DNA of 34,899 nucleotides from Oscillospiraceae bacterium (GCA_902791335.1 CADAVL010000005.1:1-34899); one strand, 5' to 3'. Counted from the first letter of the stretch, positions 25,502 to 32,268 are shown. Notes: generated by a model from the letters alone, not told the origin. Program-made: numbers and translations.

Positions 25502-25789
25502 TCATCCAAGACCGCCGCCGAGCGCCAGACTTAACAGCACCAGCATACCGTTTACGATCATGTTTAAAAGCACGGTGGGAATGCCGATGACGGTATTGGA
25601 TACATTTACTGCCGTTACAGCGGAGGGCGAAACGTAGGTCAGTGCAACGGTGTTCACCGTGCCGAGCAACAGGTTAAAAACAAGATTCATGAAAATGGGG
25701 AAGGACAAGGACCAGAGCTTTAAGGTGCCGCTTTCATCCTGCAAGGTGCAAAGAGCTGGGTCAAACAAACGTAACTTTCGGCTTTGCAC
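25502..25789 (-). pseudogene. N-terminal remnant of a MATE-family efflux gene
   Basis: 95 codons from a GTG eight bases after AAAGGAGG. LWSLSFPIFMNLVFNLLLGTVNTVALTYVSPSAVTAVNVSNTVIGIPTVLLNMIVNGMLVLLSLALGGGLG matches the first two helices of a MATE multidrug/Na-coupled transporter, whose members are about 440-460 residues. The frame then ends, and the following DNA shows no continuation in any frame, only short AT- and hairpin-rich sequence. The break falls after the conserved GGG motif where ...AISRALG is expected. It is a truncated, presumably dead copy with an intact translation start. A small expressed peptide cannot be excluded. Confidence 0.8.
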
Positions 25790-26103
25790 GGGATCACCCT
25801 CCTTTTGCGCTTTTTGAAAGTTTATTTAAAAGCCTTTTTTCGCCGCGGCACAAATAACCGATCAGAGCCTTTTTTCTTATTATCCCAAAATCGGCAAAAG
25901 AGTAAATGGCAAAAAGCGATATACTTTGGCAGGTTTTCATTTTAAAAGTCGATATTTTACAAATGAAAAGCTTTTATTGGCGGTTTTCGCCGTTTGAAAC
26001 AGCCGCCGAAAAAAGCCCAAAAACGCCCGACGCACAAAAGATAAGAAAACCCGGTTTTCCTAAAAAATTTGTTTCGCCGAAAAAACGATTGAAAGCAGTG
26101 CAC
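25790..26103. other. Intergenic stretch upstream of the MATE remnant
   Basis: No gene is supported. An open frame through 25906-26487 crosses element F and the folT terminator, so it looks accidental. No repeat beyond the adjoining element F was seen. Confidence 0.4.
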
Positions 26104-26341
26104 GCCCGAACGCTTTTTTTTAAAAATCCGCCCCCTGATCGCGCGGCACGCGGGGCAATGCGACCCGATAAGCCGAAAAATTTCGGCCTTTCGGGATCGG
26201 CCGACTTTGTCGGCCGGCGATTTAAAGCGCCGCGTTGCCCCGCTCAGGCGACCGCAGGAACGCGGTCGCCGCCGTCGCCTTTTAAAAAAGGCGACAGTGT
26301 CGCGCGATCAGGGGGCGGATTTTTTCAAAAAAGTGTCGGGC
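26104..26341. repeat. Structured palindromic element F (homologue of E)
   Basis: The outer arms are long and almost continuous: GCCCGA at 26104-26109 with TCGGGC at 26336-26341, T/A-rich tracts, then ATCCGCCCCCTGATCGCGCG with its complement. The inner arm is GCGGGGCAATGC with GCGTTGCCCCGC. Hairpins are at 26163-26195 (CCCGA...GCCGAAA), 26199-26215 (GGCCGAC-TTT-GTCGGCC), one from 26247 to about 26270 (GGCGACCGC-AGGAAC-GCGGTCGCC), and GTCGCCTTTT/AAAAGGCGAC. A 47-bp core is identical to element E. Confidence 0.85.
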
Positions 26342-26409
26342 AGCGAAGAAGTTCTGCCCGAGCTACCGCCGAAAAACGCCGATTTTCGGCCAAAGCCGCT
26401 TTTAAAAAC

Positions 26410-26470
26410 AAAAAATTCGGGCTGACAGGAAGCATTGCACCAAACTGTGCCAAGCCCCTGTCAGCCCGAA
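26410..26470 (-). terminator. folT terminator
   Basis: On the minus strand TTCGGGCTGACAGG pairs with CCTGTCAGCCCGAA, a 14-bp perfect stem enclosing an imperfect inner hairpin, followed by T6. It lies about 80 bp past the folT stop. Confidence 0.85.
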
Positions 26471-26551
26471 AGCGCGATAAATTCTAAAATGATCTCGCCG
26501 AAATCCTCCAAACAAGCACTAAACCTTCGTTGCGGTTTTCAGCTTTTTTGT

Positions 26552-27085
26552 CTATAACGAAAAGGCCTTTACGCGGCGCAGACCAACCGCAGTGAAATGC
26601 AAAGTGACCAATTGAACAGCGGCCATTAAAACGCACTGAACCGCGCGCGAAAGCACGATCACGCCGAACGATTTTTGCGGCGTCAAAAGACAGATCCACA
26701 GCGAATTCATCAATAGACTGCAAAAGATCTGGTTAAACGCCACCGGAATGAGCGTAAAGCGAAAACGGTAGGGCGTCCTGATCAAAAATAAGCCGAACAC
26801 GGCGCCGCTGAGTGCCGCCGTGAAGGTATAGCCCGGAAAATACGGTCCGGTAGGAAAGATCAGCGCGCCCAAAAGGTCGCCGAGGCCGCCCACCAAAGCA
26901 CCGCCCAGAGGGCCCAAAATCATGGCGCCGAGCGCGACGGGCAGAAAGGAAAAGGAAATTCTTGTGATCGGGGTGCTGATAGAAAGCAACCGCCCCAGCA
27001 CGATGTTGAGCGCCACCATCAGCGCGAGCAGTGAAAGGCTTTTCGGGGTGAGCCTTCCTTTTAAGAATGTTTTTTTAATGTCCAT
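26552..27085 (-). CDS. folT: Folate-family ECF transporter S component
   Basis: 177 aa from an ATG preceded by GGGAGGA; longer upstream frames are excluded because that DNA is the riboswitch leader. Five to six hydrophobic segments and the motifs SISTPITRISFSFLPVALGAMILGPLGGALVGGLGDLLGALIFPTGPYFPGYTFTAALSGAVFGLFL match FolT-type substrate-binding membrane subunits of energy-coupling-factor transporters. The shared EcfA/A'/T module must be encoded elsewhere. The THF riboswitch directly upstream supports folate rather than another vitamin as substrate. Expression should fall when reduced folate is plentiful. Confidence 0.92.
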   Translation of the reverse strand: MDIKKTFLKGRLTPKSLSLLALMVALNIVLGRLLSISTPITRISFSFLPVALGAMILGPLGGALVGGLGDLLGALIFPTGPYFPGYTFTAALSGAVFGLFLIRTPYRFRFTLIPVAFNQIFCSLLMNSLWICLLTPQKSFGVIVLSRAVQCVLMAAVQLVTLHFTAVGLRRVKAFSL

Positions 27086-27147
27086 AAAAAATCCTCCCAA
27101 TTCTTTACGAGAACATCTCTGAGCCATAAAAGAATCGGGAGGGTGCA
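27074..27147 (-). promoter_or_regulatory. Shine-Dalgarno-sequestering hairpin of folT
   Basis: CCTCCCGATTCTTT upstream pairs with AAAGAATTGGGAGG, which contains the folT ribosome site. The anti-SD strand also has an alternative short pairing (ATCGG/CCGAT) with sequence nearer the riboswitch. This indicates translational control, with the sequestered form expected when ligand is bound. Confidence 0.7.
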
Positions 27148-27167
27148 ATTTTCTTCCGATAAGTATG

Positions 27168-27297
27168 ACAGCGGGATGCGACCGCCGAACCGCAAGAAAA
27201 CACTTTATTTTAAAAACCCTTGCTTTCGTGTTTTGCTTTTCGTCCCACCGGCAACTCCCCGTCCGGTCGGCACTTAACGCTCGACTGTCTACTCTGT
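27168..27297 (-). ncRNA. THF (tetrahydrofolate) riboswitch, folT type
   Basis: Read on the minus strand, the element opens with ACAG-AGTAGAC and GCGTTAAGTG. It has a P3 arm CCGACCGG...CCGG and an ACGAAAAGC segment, and closes with GGTCGCATCCCGCTGT. These match the conserved blocks of THF-I riboswitches (GAGTAGA, GCGTTAAGTG, ACGAAGCGAGAGC, GCATCC). P1 pairs as ACAG/CTGT instead of GGAG/CTCC, a compensatory change. One peripheral arm is extended (AACACGAAAGC...GTGTTTTCTTGC). It sits about 80 bases before folT. Confidence 0.92.
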
Positions 27298-27570
27298 AAA
27301 TATTTCGCCGGCAAAATTTCTTGAAACCGCTCGCGGTTTTAGCTTTTGATCTCGCCGACGAAAACAAGTATACCGCACTTTTTCATAAAATGCAAGTGCA
27401 AAAGCTTAGCAAGGTGCAAAATCGACTGGCGGATCAGGGATCTTTGCGGCGGCGCGCTTTGAGAACAAAGGAAAAACCGAGCACCTCCCGCTCGAAACCT
27501 AGGATCGGCACTGCTTTTTAAAAGTTGATTTTGTTAAAATGGAAAATTTCCCGAACTTCGCAATATTCGA
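27298..27570. other. Intergenic region upstream of the riboswitch
   Basis: A promoter for the folT leader should lie here on the minus strand. TATACTTG is present near 27370, but no convincing -35/-10 pair was settled. There is no gene. The right end merges into element G. Confidence 0.3.
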
Positions 27571-27732
27571 TTTTTTCAAAAAGACTTCGGTCGCGCTCGG
27601 TGCCGCGCTTTGCCGCCGAAGGCGGCGCCGGAACGGAATTGTTCCGGCAAGGGCCCGGCGGTTTTTCCGAGGCGAAAAACCGCCGGGCCCAAAGCGCGGC
27701 ACCGAGCGCGACCGAAGCCTTTTTGGAAAAAA
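27571..27732. repeat. Cloverleaf palindromic element G
   Basis: Outer arms of 28 bp without mismatch (27585-27612 and 27690-27717) extend through TTTTTTCAAAAAG / CTTTTTGGAAAAAA. Three hairpins follow one another inside: 27612-27626 (GCCGCC-GAA-GGCGGC), 27627-27648 (GCCGGAAC-GTTCCGGC) and 27651-27690 (17-bp perfect stem GGGCCCGGCGGTTTTTC). It lies between folT and the LCP-like gene. Confidence 0.88.
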
Positions 27733-27808
27733 TTCCGGAAGCTGAAAACTGTAGGTGGCCTTTCATTGTGAAACATTCTTCACGGCCGTTTTAAAAAATG
27801 CCGCCGAT

Positions 27809-28492
27809 TTATGCGCCTTCCTTGATCGCCTTGAACTCCCCTTGCAGCGGCAGATAACCGGCGTAGGATAAATCGTTATCGGAAAGCTCCAAAAGCTTGA
27901 AAAAACAGCGGCGGTTGTCCAGAATGCCGCACCACTTCAAAAAAACCTCCTCCACAAGCTGCAAGCACAACGGCTCATATTGCCGCTCCGACGAAAAAAG
28001 CTTGATCGCCGCGACGCCGCAAAGCTCTTGCTCGCCTACCGAAACGCCGTCCAGTATTTTAGAAAGCGTTTCGTCCACCGTGCAGTGAACACCGCCGCTG
28101 TAATCAATCAGCGCGGCCAACTGGGTTTCGGTCACGGCCAGCGCCGCATGAAAATTTGTTCCGAGCTTTTGCGCTTCCTTTTTCATGCCGGAAAGCCCCG
28201 ATTTTTTATAAATACTGTTATCAAAATAAAGCCGCCGCACGCGGTGCGATTTTGTTTCAAAATCCAGCGTCAGAACATAGGACACGTTGTGATCGGTCTC
28301 GCAAAAAAGCACCTCGTATTTCGGCTCGGTCAGCCTTGCCGGTTCTGCCGCCGGTACCAGCGGCGCCACCCCAAACCATTCGCTGTGCCACAAAAGCACG
28401 CCGCCTGCGCCGAAAAACATCGTTAAGAAAAGTGCGGTAAAAAAGAGCGCCACGCCGCGCGCACCCCATTTTTTGCAGCATTTTTTCTTCAT
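27809..28492 (-). CDS. Membrane-anchored LytR-CpsA-Psr-like protein (degenerate)
   Basis: 227 aa after AGGAGG. A basic N terminus and one transmembrane segment (about 14-36) anchor an extracytoplasmic domain. The stretch VLTLDFETKSHRVRRLYFDN, then LAALIDYSGGVHCTVDETLSKILDGVSVGEQELCGVAAIKLF, follows the order of an LCP domain (strand with ...SIPRD, then lvd..GGV.v.v......G.h.L.G..ALk). However, the arginines and aspartates needed for phosphotransfer of wall polymers are mostly missing. It may be a non-catalytic relative or an unrelated fold. The gene is monocistronic by appearance, divergent from trpS. Function not assigned. Confidence 0.55.
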   Translation of the reverse strand: MKKKCCKKWGARGVALFFTALFLTMFFGAGGVLLWHSEWFGVAPLVPAAEPARLTEPKYEVLFCETDHNVSYVLTLDFETKSHRVRRLYFDNSIYKKSGLSGMKKEAQKLGTNFHAALAVTETQLAALIDYSGGVHCTVDETLSKILDGVSVGEQELCGVAAIKLFSSERQYEPLCLQLVEEVFLKWCGILDNRRCFFKLLELSDNDLSYAGYLPLQGEFKAIKEGA

Positions 28493-28509
28493 TTTTTTGC
28501 CTCCTGTAC

Positions 28510-28538
28510 TTGTTCAAAGCCAAGACTTGTGATAAAAT
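28510..28538 (+). promoter_or_regulatory. trpS promoter
   Basis: TTGTTC and TAAAAT are separated by 17 bp on the plus strand. The implied leader before trpS is about 240 nt. Confidence 0.5.
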
Positions 28539-28566
28539 AAGATATCATTCACAAAAAACCGAACGG

Positions 28567-28716
28567 TGAGAACCCGAACGCTCAGCGCGCACCAAAAAGC
28601 CGCTTTGCCTTTTTCCGGTAAAGATCATCAAAGGTTCTCAGCCAAAAAGGCCTGCCGGCAAAGAATATATCCCAATAGCGCGCCCGTTCGTGCGCTGCCT
28701 TTTTGCAGGTGTTCAG
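28567..28716 (+). promoter_or_regulatory. Structured leader of trpS, not a T-box
   Basis: GAGAACC near 28568 pairs with GGTTCTC near 28634. A second domain, AAAAAGGC near 28645 with GCCTTTTT near 28702, encloses an AGCGCGC/GCGCT hairpin and ends in a T5 run. The later hairpin could act as an attenuator. The T-box signature (GGTGG-ACCGCG) is absent, so control by uncharged tRNA is not supported. Confidence 0.4.
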
Positions 28717-28785
28717 TTTTTGTTATTTTGCGCGGAAAAACACAGCTTATTCAGTTTTTATCTTTTCATAAAGGACGGTATTTTT

Positions 28786-29814
28786 ATGTGTCAAAACAAT
28801 AATTCTTCTATCGAAACGCCAAAAAAACGCGTTCTCAGCTGTATTCAGCCCAGCGGCATGCTCACCCTCGGCAACTATCTCGGCGCGCTGAAAAACTTTG
28901 CCGCCATGGGCAAAGACCCCGAATTCGAGTGTATTTATGCCGTTGCGGACCTGCACGCTATTACGGTGCGGCAGGACCCCAAAGAATTCAGAGCCAGAAT
29001 TTTAAGCACCTACGCACTGCTTTTGAGCATTGGTCTGGATCCTCAAAAAGCCATCATCTTCATTCAGTCGCACGTGCCGGAGCATACACAGCTCAGCTGG
29101 GTTTTAAGCTGCTATACGCAGTTCGGCGAAATGTCGCGCATGACGCAGTTTAAGGACAAATCCAAAAAACGCCCCGAAAACGTGAACGTCGGTCTGTTTT
29201 CCTACCCCGACTTAATGGCGGCGGATATTCTGCTTTACAACCCCGACTATGTACCGGTGGGCGAGGATCAAAAACAGCATGTTGAGATCACCCGTGATAT
29301 TGCCGCGCGGTTCAACGGCATTTACGGCGACGTTTTTAAAATGCCGGAGGCCTATATCCCAAAGGTCGGCGCCAGAGTGATGTCCTTACAAGATCCGCAG
29401 AAAAAAATGTCCAAGTCGGACGAAAATCCCAACGCCTATATCGGCATTTTGGATAAGCCGGAGGAAATCATGCGCAAAATGAAGCGCGCCGTGACCGATT
29501 CACAGTCCACCGTGGAGGTTGGCGAGGGCCGCTACGGCATCAACAACCTCATCGGTATTTACGGCACCATCACCGGCAAAACCGCCGACGAGGTAAAAAA
29601 AGAATTTGAAGGCCGCGGTTACGGCGACTTTAAAGCGGCCGTCGGCGAGGCGGTGGCAGAGGAGCTGCGCCCCATTCGCGAAAATTACGAGCGCTTTATT
29701 TCCGACAAGGGAGAGTTAGAGCGCCTTTACCGCGCCGGCGACGAAATGGCCGAGCACCTTGCAAGAAGAACCCTTCGCAAAGTCATGAAAAAGGTTGGCT
29801 TTATCGGGTTTTAA
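28786..29814 (+). CDS. trpS: Tryptophanyl-tRNA synthetase
   Basis: 342 aa; the ATG follows AAGGAC, and earlier in-frame starts have no ribosome site. A class I synthetase: PSGMLTLGNYLGA near 22-34 contains the HIGH equivalent (TLGN), and KMSKS is at 207-211. Other TrpRS signatures are YAVADLHAIT, FSYPDLMAADILLY (tryptophan pocket) and VGEDQKQHVEITRDIA. Length is slightly above the bacterial norm of about 330. It charges tRNA-Trp in the cytoplasm. The gene is followed by an inverted repeat and then holB on the same strand. Confidence 0.97.
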   Translation: MCQNNNSSIETPKKRVLSCIQPSGMLTLGNYLGALKNFAAMGKDPEFECIYAVADLHAITVRQDPKEFRARILSTYALLLSIGLDPQKAIIFIQSHVPEHTQLSWVLSCYTQFGEMSRMTQFKDKSKKRPENVNVGLFSYPDLMAADILLYNPDYVPVGEDQKQHVEITRDIAARFNGIYGDVFKMPEAYIPKVGARVMSLQDPQKKMSKSDENPNAYIGILDKPEEIMRKMKRAVTDSQSTVEVGEGRYGINNLIGIYGTITGKTADEVKKEFEGRGYGDFKAAVGEAVAEELRPIRENYERFISDKGELERLYRAGDEMAEHLARRTLRKVMKKVGFIGF

Positions 29815-29817
29815 TCC

Positions 29818-29851
29818 TGGTTTTTCGGCATCTGAAAATTTCTTGAAGCTG
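29818..29851. terminator. Inverted repeat after trpS
   Basis: GGTTTTTCGGCA and TGCCGAAAAACC form a perfect 12-bp stem eight bases past the stop, around a 10-nt inner loop region. The T and A tracts lie inside the stem rather than after it, so termination efficiency is uncertain. Confidence 0.5.
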
Positions 29852-29943
29852 CCGAAAAACCACTGAAAAAATACAAAAGAGCCGCGAATCGGCCGTTTTG
29901 GGCTTTACACGGAAGAAACGACAAAAAAGGGGGCGACACAAAA

Positions 29944-30879
29944 ATGCTTGAAAACTTTGCCGGCAATCGGGAACTAAAAGAGATCCTTTATCGGCTGCTT
30001 ACGGGCAGCCATATTCCGCACGCAATTCTTTTAAAAGGCGAAGAGGGACTCGGCAAGCACACCGTAGGCCGCGCCCTTTCCAAAGCCATTCTTTGCGACA
30101 CTGCGGAAGATGAAACGCAAAGAGTGCGCGGTGCCGCCCTTTTTGAAGCAGGAAGTCACCCCGATTTTTCCGTTATTTCCAAAAACGGCAACGGCATTAT
30201 TCCCGTGGATACAATCCGAAATCTTCGCAGCTCGGTGGCTTACCGACCCGACCGCGCGGCCTATCGGGTTTTTTTGATTGAAAACGCCGATTGCATGAAC
30301 CGCGAGGCGCAAAACGCCTTTTTAAAAATATTGGAGGAACCGCCCGGCTTCATTGTTTTTATTTTATTGGCCGACTCCGAGGTTGGATTTTTGGACACCG
30401 TTTTGTCGCGCTGCACGGTATTGACCCTCCACGCCCCCACCGAGGACGAGGCATTGACCGTTTTAAAAGAGCGCCTGCCGGACATTCCGGAGCAACAGCT
30501 TTACACGGCACTTTTATCGGCCGACCAAAACATCGGCCGCGCGCTTTTGTATCTCGGCGACGGCGCGATGAGTGAGATCAGCCTGGACGCCGACCTCCTG
30601 TTCGGTTTTATTGCCGGTCGGCGCGGCTACGAATGCTTAAAAACCTTTGCAAAATACGAACGGGATCCCGCCGGACTGAACGCACTGCTGCATCTGCTGC
30701 GCTCACGCGCGGCGCTTCAGCTTCGCTGGCTCTCGGTTGGAAAGCCGCAGTCGGGCAACACCCTTTCCAAAGCGGATTATTTAAAGATCATTGAACTGCT
30801 CGACGAAACCGAACGGCTTTTAAAACAGAATGTTGGACAAAGCCTCGCTGTAACAAGGCTTTGCGCCGGATTCTTTTAA
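29944..30879 (+). CDS. holB: DNA polymerase III delta' subunit, zinc module lost
   Basis: 311 aa with a GGGGGCG ribosome site. A clamp-loader AAA+ subunit: GEEGLGKHT at 32-40 is a Walker A, FLIENADCMNREAQNAFLKILEEPP is the Walker B and delta'-box region, and LSRCTVLTL is the SRC motif that supplies the arginine finger. The RFC-like helical C-terminal domain follows. It assembles with DnaX and HolA to load the sliding clamp. The usual four-cysteine zinc module before LFEAGSHPD is reduced: the segment CDTAEDETQRVRGAALFEAG keeps only one cysteine. Gene placement apart from tmk and a stage-0 protein gene is also less usual for Firmicutes. Confidence 0.9.
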   Translation: MLENFAGNRELKEILYRLLTGSHIPHAILLKGEEGLGKHTVGRALSKAILCDTAEDETQRVRGAALFEAGSHPDFSVISKNGNGIIPVDTIRNLRSSVAYRPDRAAYRVFLIENADCMNREAQNAFLKILEEPPGFIVFILLADSEVGFLDTVLSRCTVLTLHAPTEDEALTVLKERLPDIPEQQLYTALLSADQNIGRALLYLGDGAMSEISLDADLLFGFIAGRRGYECLKTFAKYERDPAGLNALLHLLRSRAALQLRWLSVGKPQSGNTLSKADYLKIIELLDETERLLKQNVGQSLAVTRLCAGFF

Positions 30880-30934
30880 AGCGCCTTTTAAAAAAACGGC
30901 TGCTTTCGCCTTTTCTTTGAAAGGCGCTTCCATT
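30880..30934 (+). terminator. Terminator of holB
   Basis: AAGCGCCTTT at the stop codon and AAAGGCGCTT pair as a perfect 10-bp stem with a long loop, followed by CCATTTTCTTTT. Confidence 0.55.
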
Positions 30935-30969
30935 TTCTTTTATTTGTCACCTTTATTTTAAATTAACGG

Positions 30970-30998
30970 TTGACAATTTGCGTTTTAACTGCTATAAT
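30970..30998 (+). promoter_or_regulatory. Consensus sigma-A promoter upstream of bioY
   Basis: TTGACA and TATAAT are separated by exactly 17 bp. The implied start is near 31005, leaving a leader of about 420 nt before bioY, long for a simple gene. A separate small RNA from this promoter is possible. Confidence 0.75.
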
Positions 30999-31080
30999 GT
31001 TCCTCGGTCGATATTTGAAGTACCCTCTCGAAAACTTTTATCGGCTCTTTTTAAGCCTTCGGACAAAGTTCCTCATTTTA

Positions 31081-31100
31081 AAGCAGGCCTTCCGGCCTGC
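31081..31100. repeat. Short perfect hairpin in the bioY leader
   Basis: AAGCAGGCC-TT-CCGGCCTGCTT-like stem (AGCAGGCC/GGCCTGCT with TTCC loop). No T run follows. Confidence 0.55.
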
Positions 31101-31140
31101 TTCCCTGCCTGAAAGCTCTGCCGCAAAATCGGGCGGCGTT

Positions 31141-31291
31141 TTCTCCGGCCGGCGGCTATTTTTGAGTTTCTGCCGTTTGTGCCGCTTTTGAACAGTTTTT
31201 GCGCACCGGCAAGAAAAATCGGGCGCACCAAAAGGACGAACCGCCCGAAAATTAGCGGCGGTTTCAAAGGCGGTACTTTCCGGCCGGAGAA
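31141..31291. repeat. Possible degenerate cloverleaf element H
   Basis: TTCTCCGGCCGG (31141-31152) is an exact inverted repeat of CCGGCCGGAGAA (31280-31291). Inside, CCGC-TTTTGAA can pair with TTCAAA-GGCGG, and TCGGGCG/CGCCCGA form a hairpin at about 31219-31249. The pairing is less complete than in elements A to G. Confidence 0.5.
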
Positions 31292-31427
31292 TTTTTGTAT
31301 TTTCATATTTTCGCGCTTAGGCGAGTTCGGATTCGTGCGCTATGGTTAGGCTGACGAAACCGCATAAATAAAATTAAAAGAGAAATTTCAAACACCGTTT
31401 TTCGTGTTTCAAAGGAGCGTTTTTAAA

Positions 31428-31979
31428 GTGACAGAACAGCCGGCCAAAGCAAAATTTTCCGCCATCAAAACCGCCTATGTTGCGCTTTTCGCGGCATTGA
31501 TCGCCGTCTGCTCCTGGATTTCCGTGCCGACGGTCGTGCCCTTTACCATGCAGACCTTTGCCGTTTATGTTGCGGCGGCGCTGTTGGGCGGAAAGCTGGC
31601 AGCGCTGTGCATTGCGCTTTATATGGCGCTCGGCGCGGTGGGACTGCCGGTTTTTGCCGGTTTTCGCGGCGGTGTGGGTGTTCTTGTGGGTGCCACCGGC
31701 GGCTATATTTGGGGATTTTTGGCACTGGCGCTCATTTTAGGCCTTTGCACAAAATTTATTAAGAACCGCCGCATTGCCACAGCGGTCGGTATGCTTTTGG
31801 GTACCGCCGTCTGCTATCTGTTCGGTACGGTGTGGTACGTCCTGTTTTATAACGGCGGCAAGGCGTTTTCGGCGGCCTTAATGCTCTGCGTGGTGCCGTT
31901 TATTCTGCCTGACCTTTTAAAAATGGCGCTGGCGCTCTTTGTGAGCGAGCGTGTGCAGCCGCACCTAAAGGGGCTGTAA
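31428..31979 (+). CDS. bioY: BioY-type biotin ECF transporter S component
   Basis: 183 aa from a GTG ten bases after AAAGGAG; an upstream in-frame GTG lacks a ribosome site. Six hydrophobic segments and the BioY hallmarks VPFTMQTFAVYVAAALLGGKLAALCIALYMALGAVGLPVFAGFRGGVGVLVGATGGYIWGF are clear; the GPTGGY equivalent appears here as GATGGY. It binds biotin and works with the shared ECF module or alone. No BirA operator was recognised in front of it. With folT, it indicates dependence on imported vitamins. Confidence 0.95.
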   Translation: MTEQPAKAKFSAIKTAYVALFAALIAVCSWISVPTVVPFTMQTFAVYVAAALLGGKLAALCIALYMALGAVGLPVFAGFRGGVGVLVGATGGYIWGFLALALILGLCTKFIKNRRIATAVGMLLGTAVCYLFGTVWYVLFYNGGKAFSAALMLCVVPFILPDLLKMALALFVSERVQPHLKGL

Positions 31980-32024
31980 CACAACTTAAAAAAGCAGAAA
32001 ATTTACCAACAGAAAAAGCATCGA

Positions 32025-32068
32025 AACGCTGTCCTTTTGTAATTCAAAGGGCGGCGTTTTTTCTTTTT
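32025..32068 (+). terminator. bioY terminator
   Basis: AACGCTGTCCTTT pairs with AAAGGGCGGCGTT (two G-T wobbles), followed by TTTTCTTTTT, about 45 bp after the stop. Confidence 0.8.
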
Positions 32069-32124
32069 ATGAAGGCTTGTTGGTGTGGGAGCAAAACGGC
32101 GCCGAATATTTTTTAAAATTTTCA

Positions 32125-32140
32125 ACACTATATATAGCGT
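32125..32140. promoter_or_regulatory. NrdR box 1
   Basis: ACACTATATATAGCGT is close to the NrdR-box consensus ACACWATATATWGTGT, with its second half imperfect. It lies about 145 bp upstream of the nrdD -35 box. Confidence 0.75.
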
Positions 32141-32214
32141 TGATAAAAGAATTGGAATACCGCCGGAATCACTCTGTATACGGTGGTTTTGCCGTTCATT
32201 GGGTTGTCGCCTTA

Positions 32215-32230
32215 ACACTATATATTGTGG
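32215..32230. promoter_or_regulatory. NrdR box 2
   Basis: ACACTATATATTGTGG matches the NrdR consensus at all but the last position. It is exactly 90 bp from box 1 (start to start), roughly a whole number of helical turns, and about 40 bp before the -35 box. Confidence 0.8.
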
Positions 32231-32268
32231 TTTTAAAAATATTTTTACAAAATATTGCGGATTAGGGC

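Noticed and set aside
25906-26487. 193-codon open frame on the plus strand
   Set aside because: It crosses palindromic element F and the folT terminator, has no ribosome site, and its composition follows the hairpins.
3145-27732. CRISPR array or integron attC cassette series
   Set aside because: Repeats are kilobases apart, not regularly spaced, differ in sequence, and no cas or integrase gene is present.
28560-28740. T-box riboswitch before trpS
   Set aside because: The GGTGG-ACCGCG T-box sequence and a clear specifier loop could not be found.
30955-30995. BirA operator before bioY
   Set aside because: TTAAC and GTTGACAA half-sites occur, but the spacing and symmetry do not fit the known TTGTTAAC-N15-GTTAACAA arrangement.
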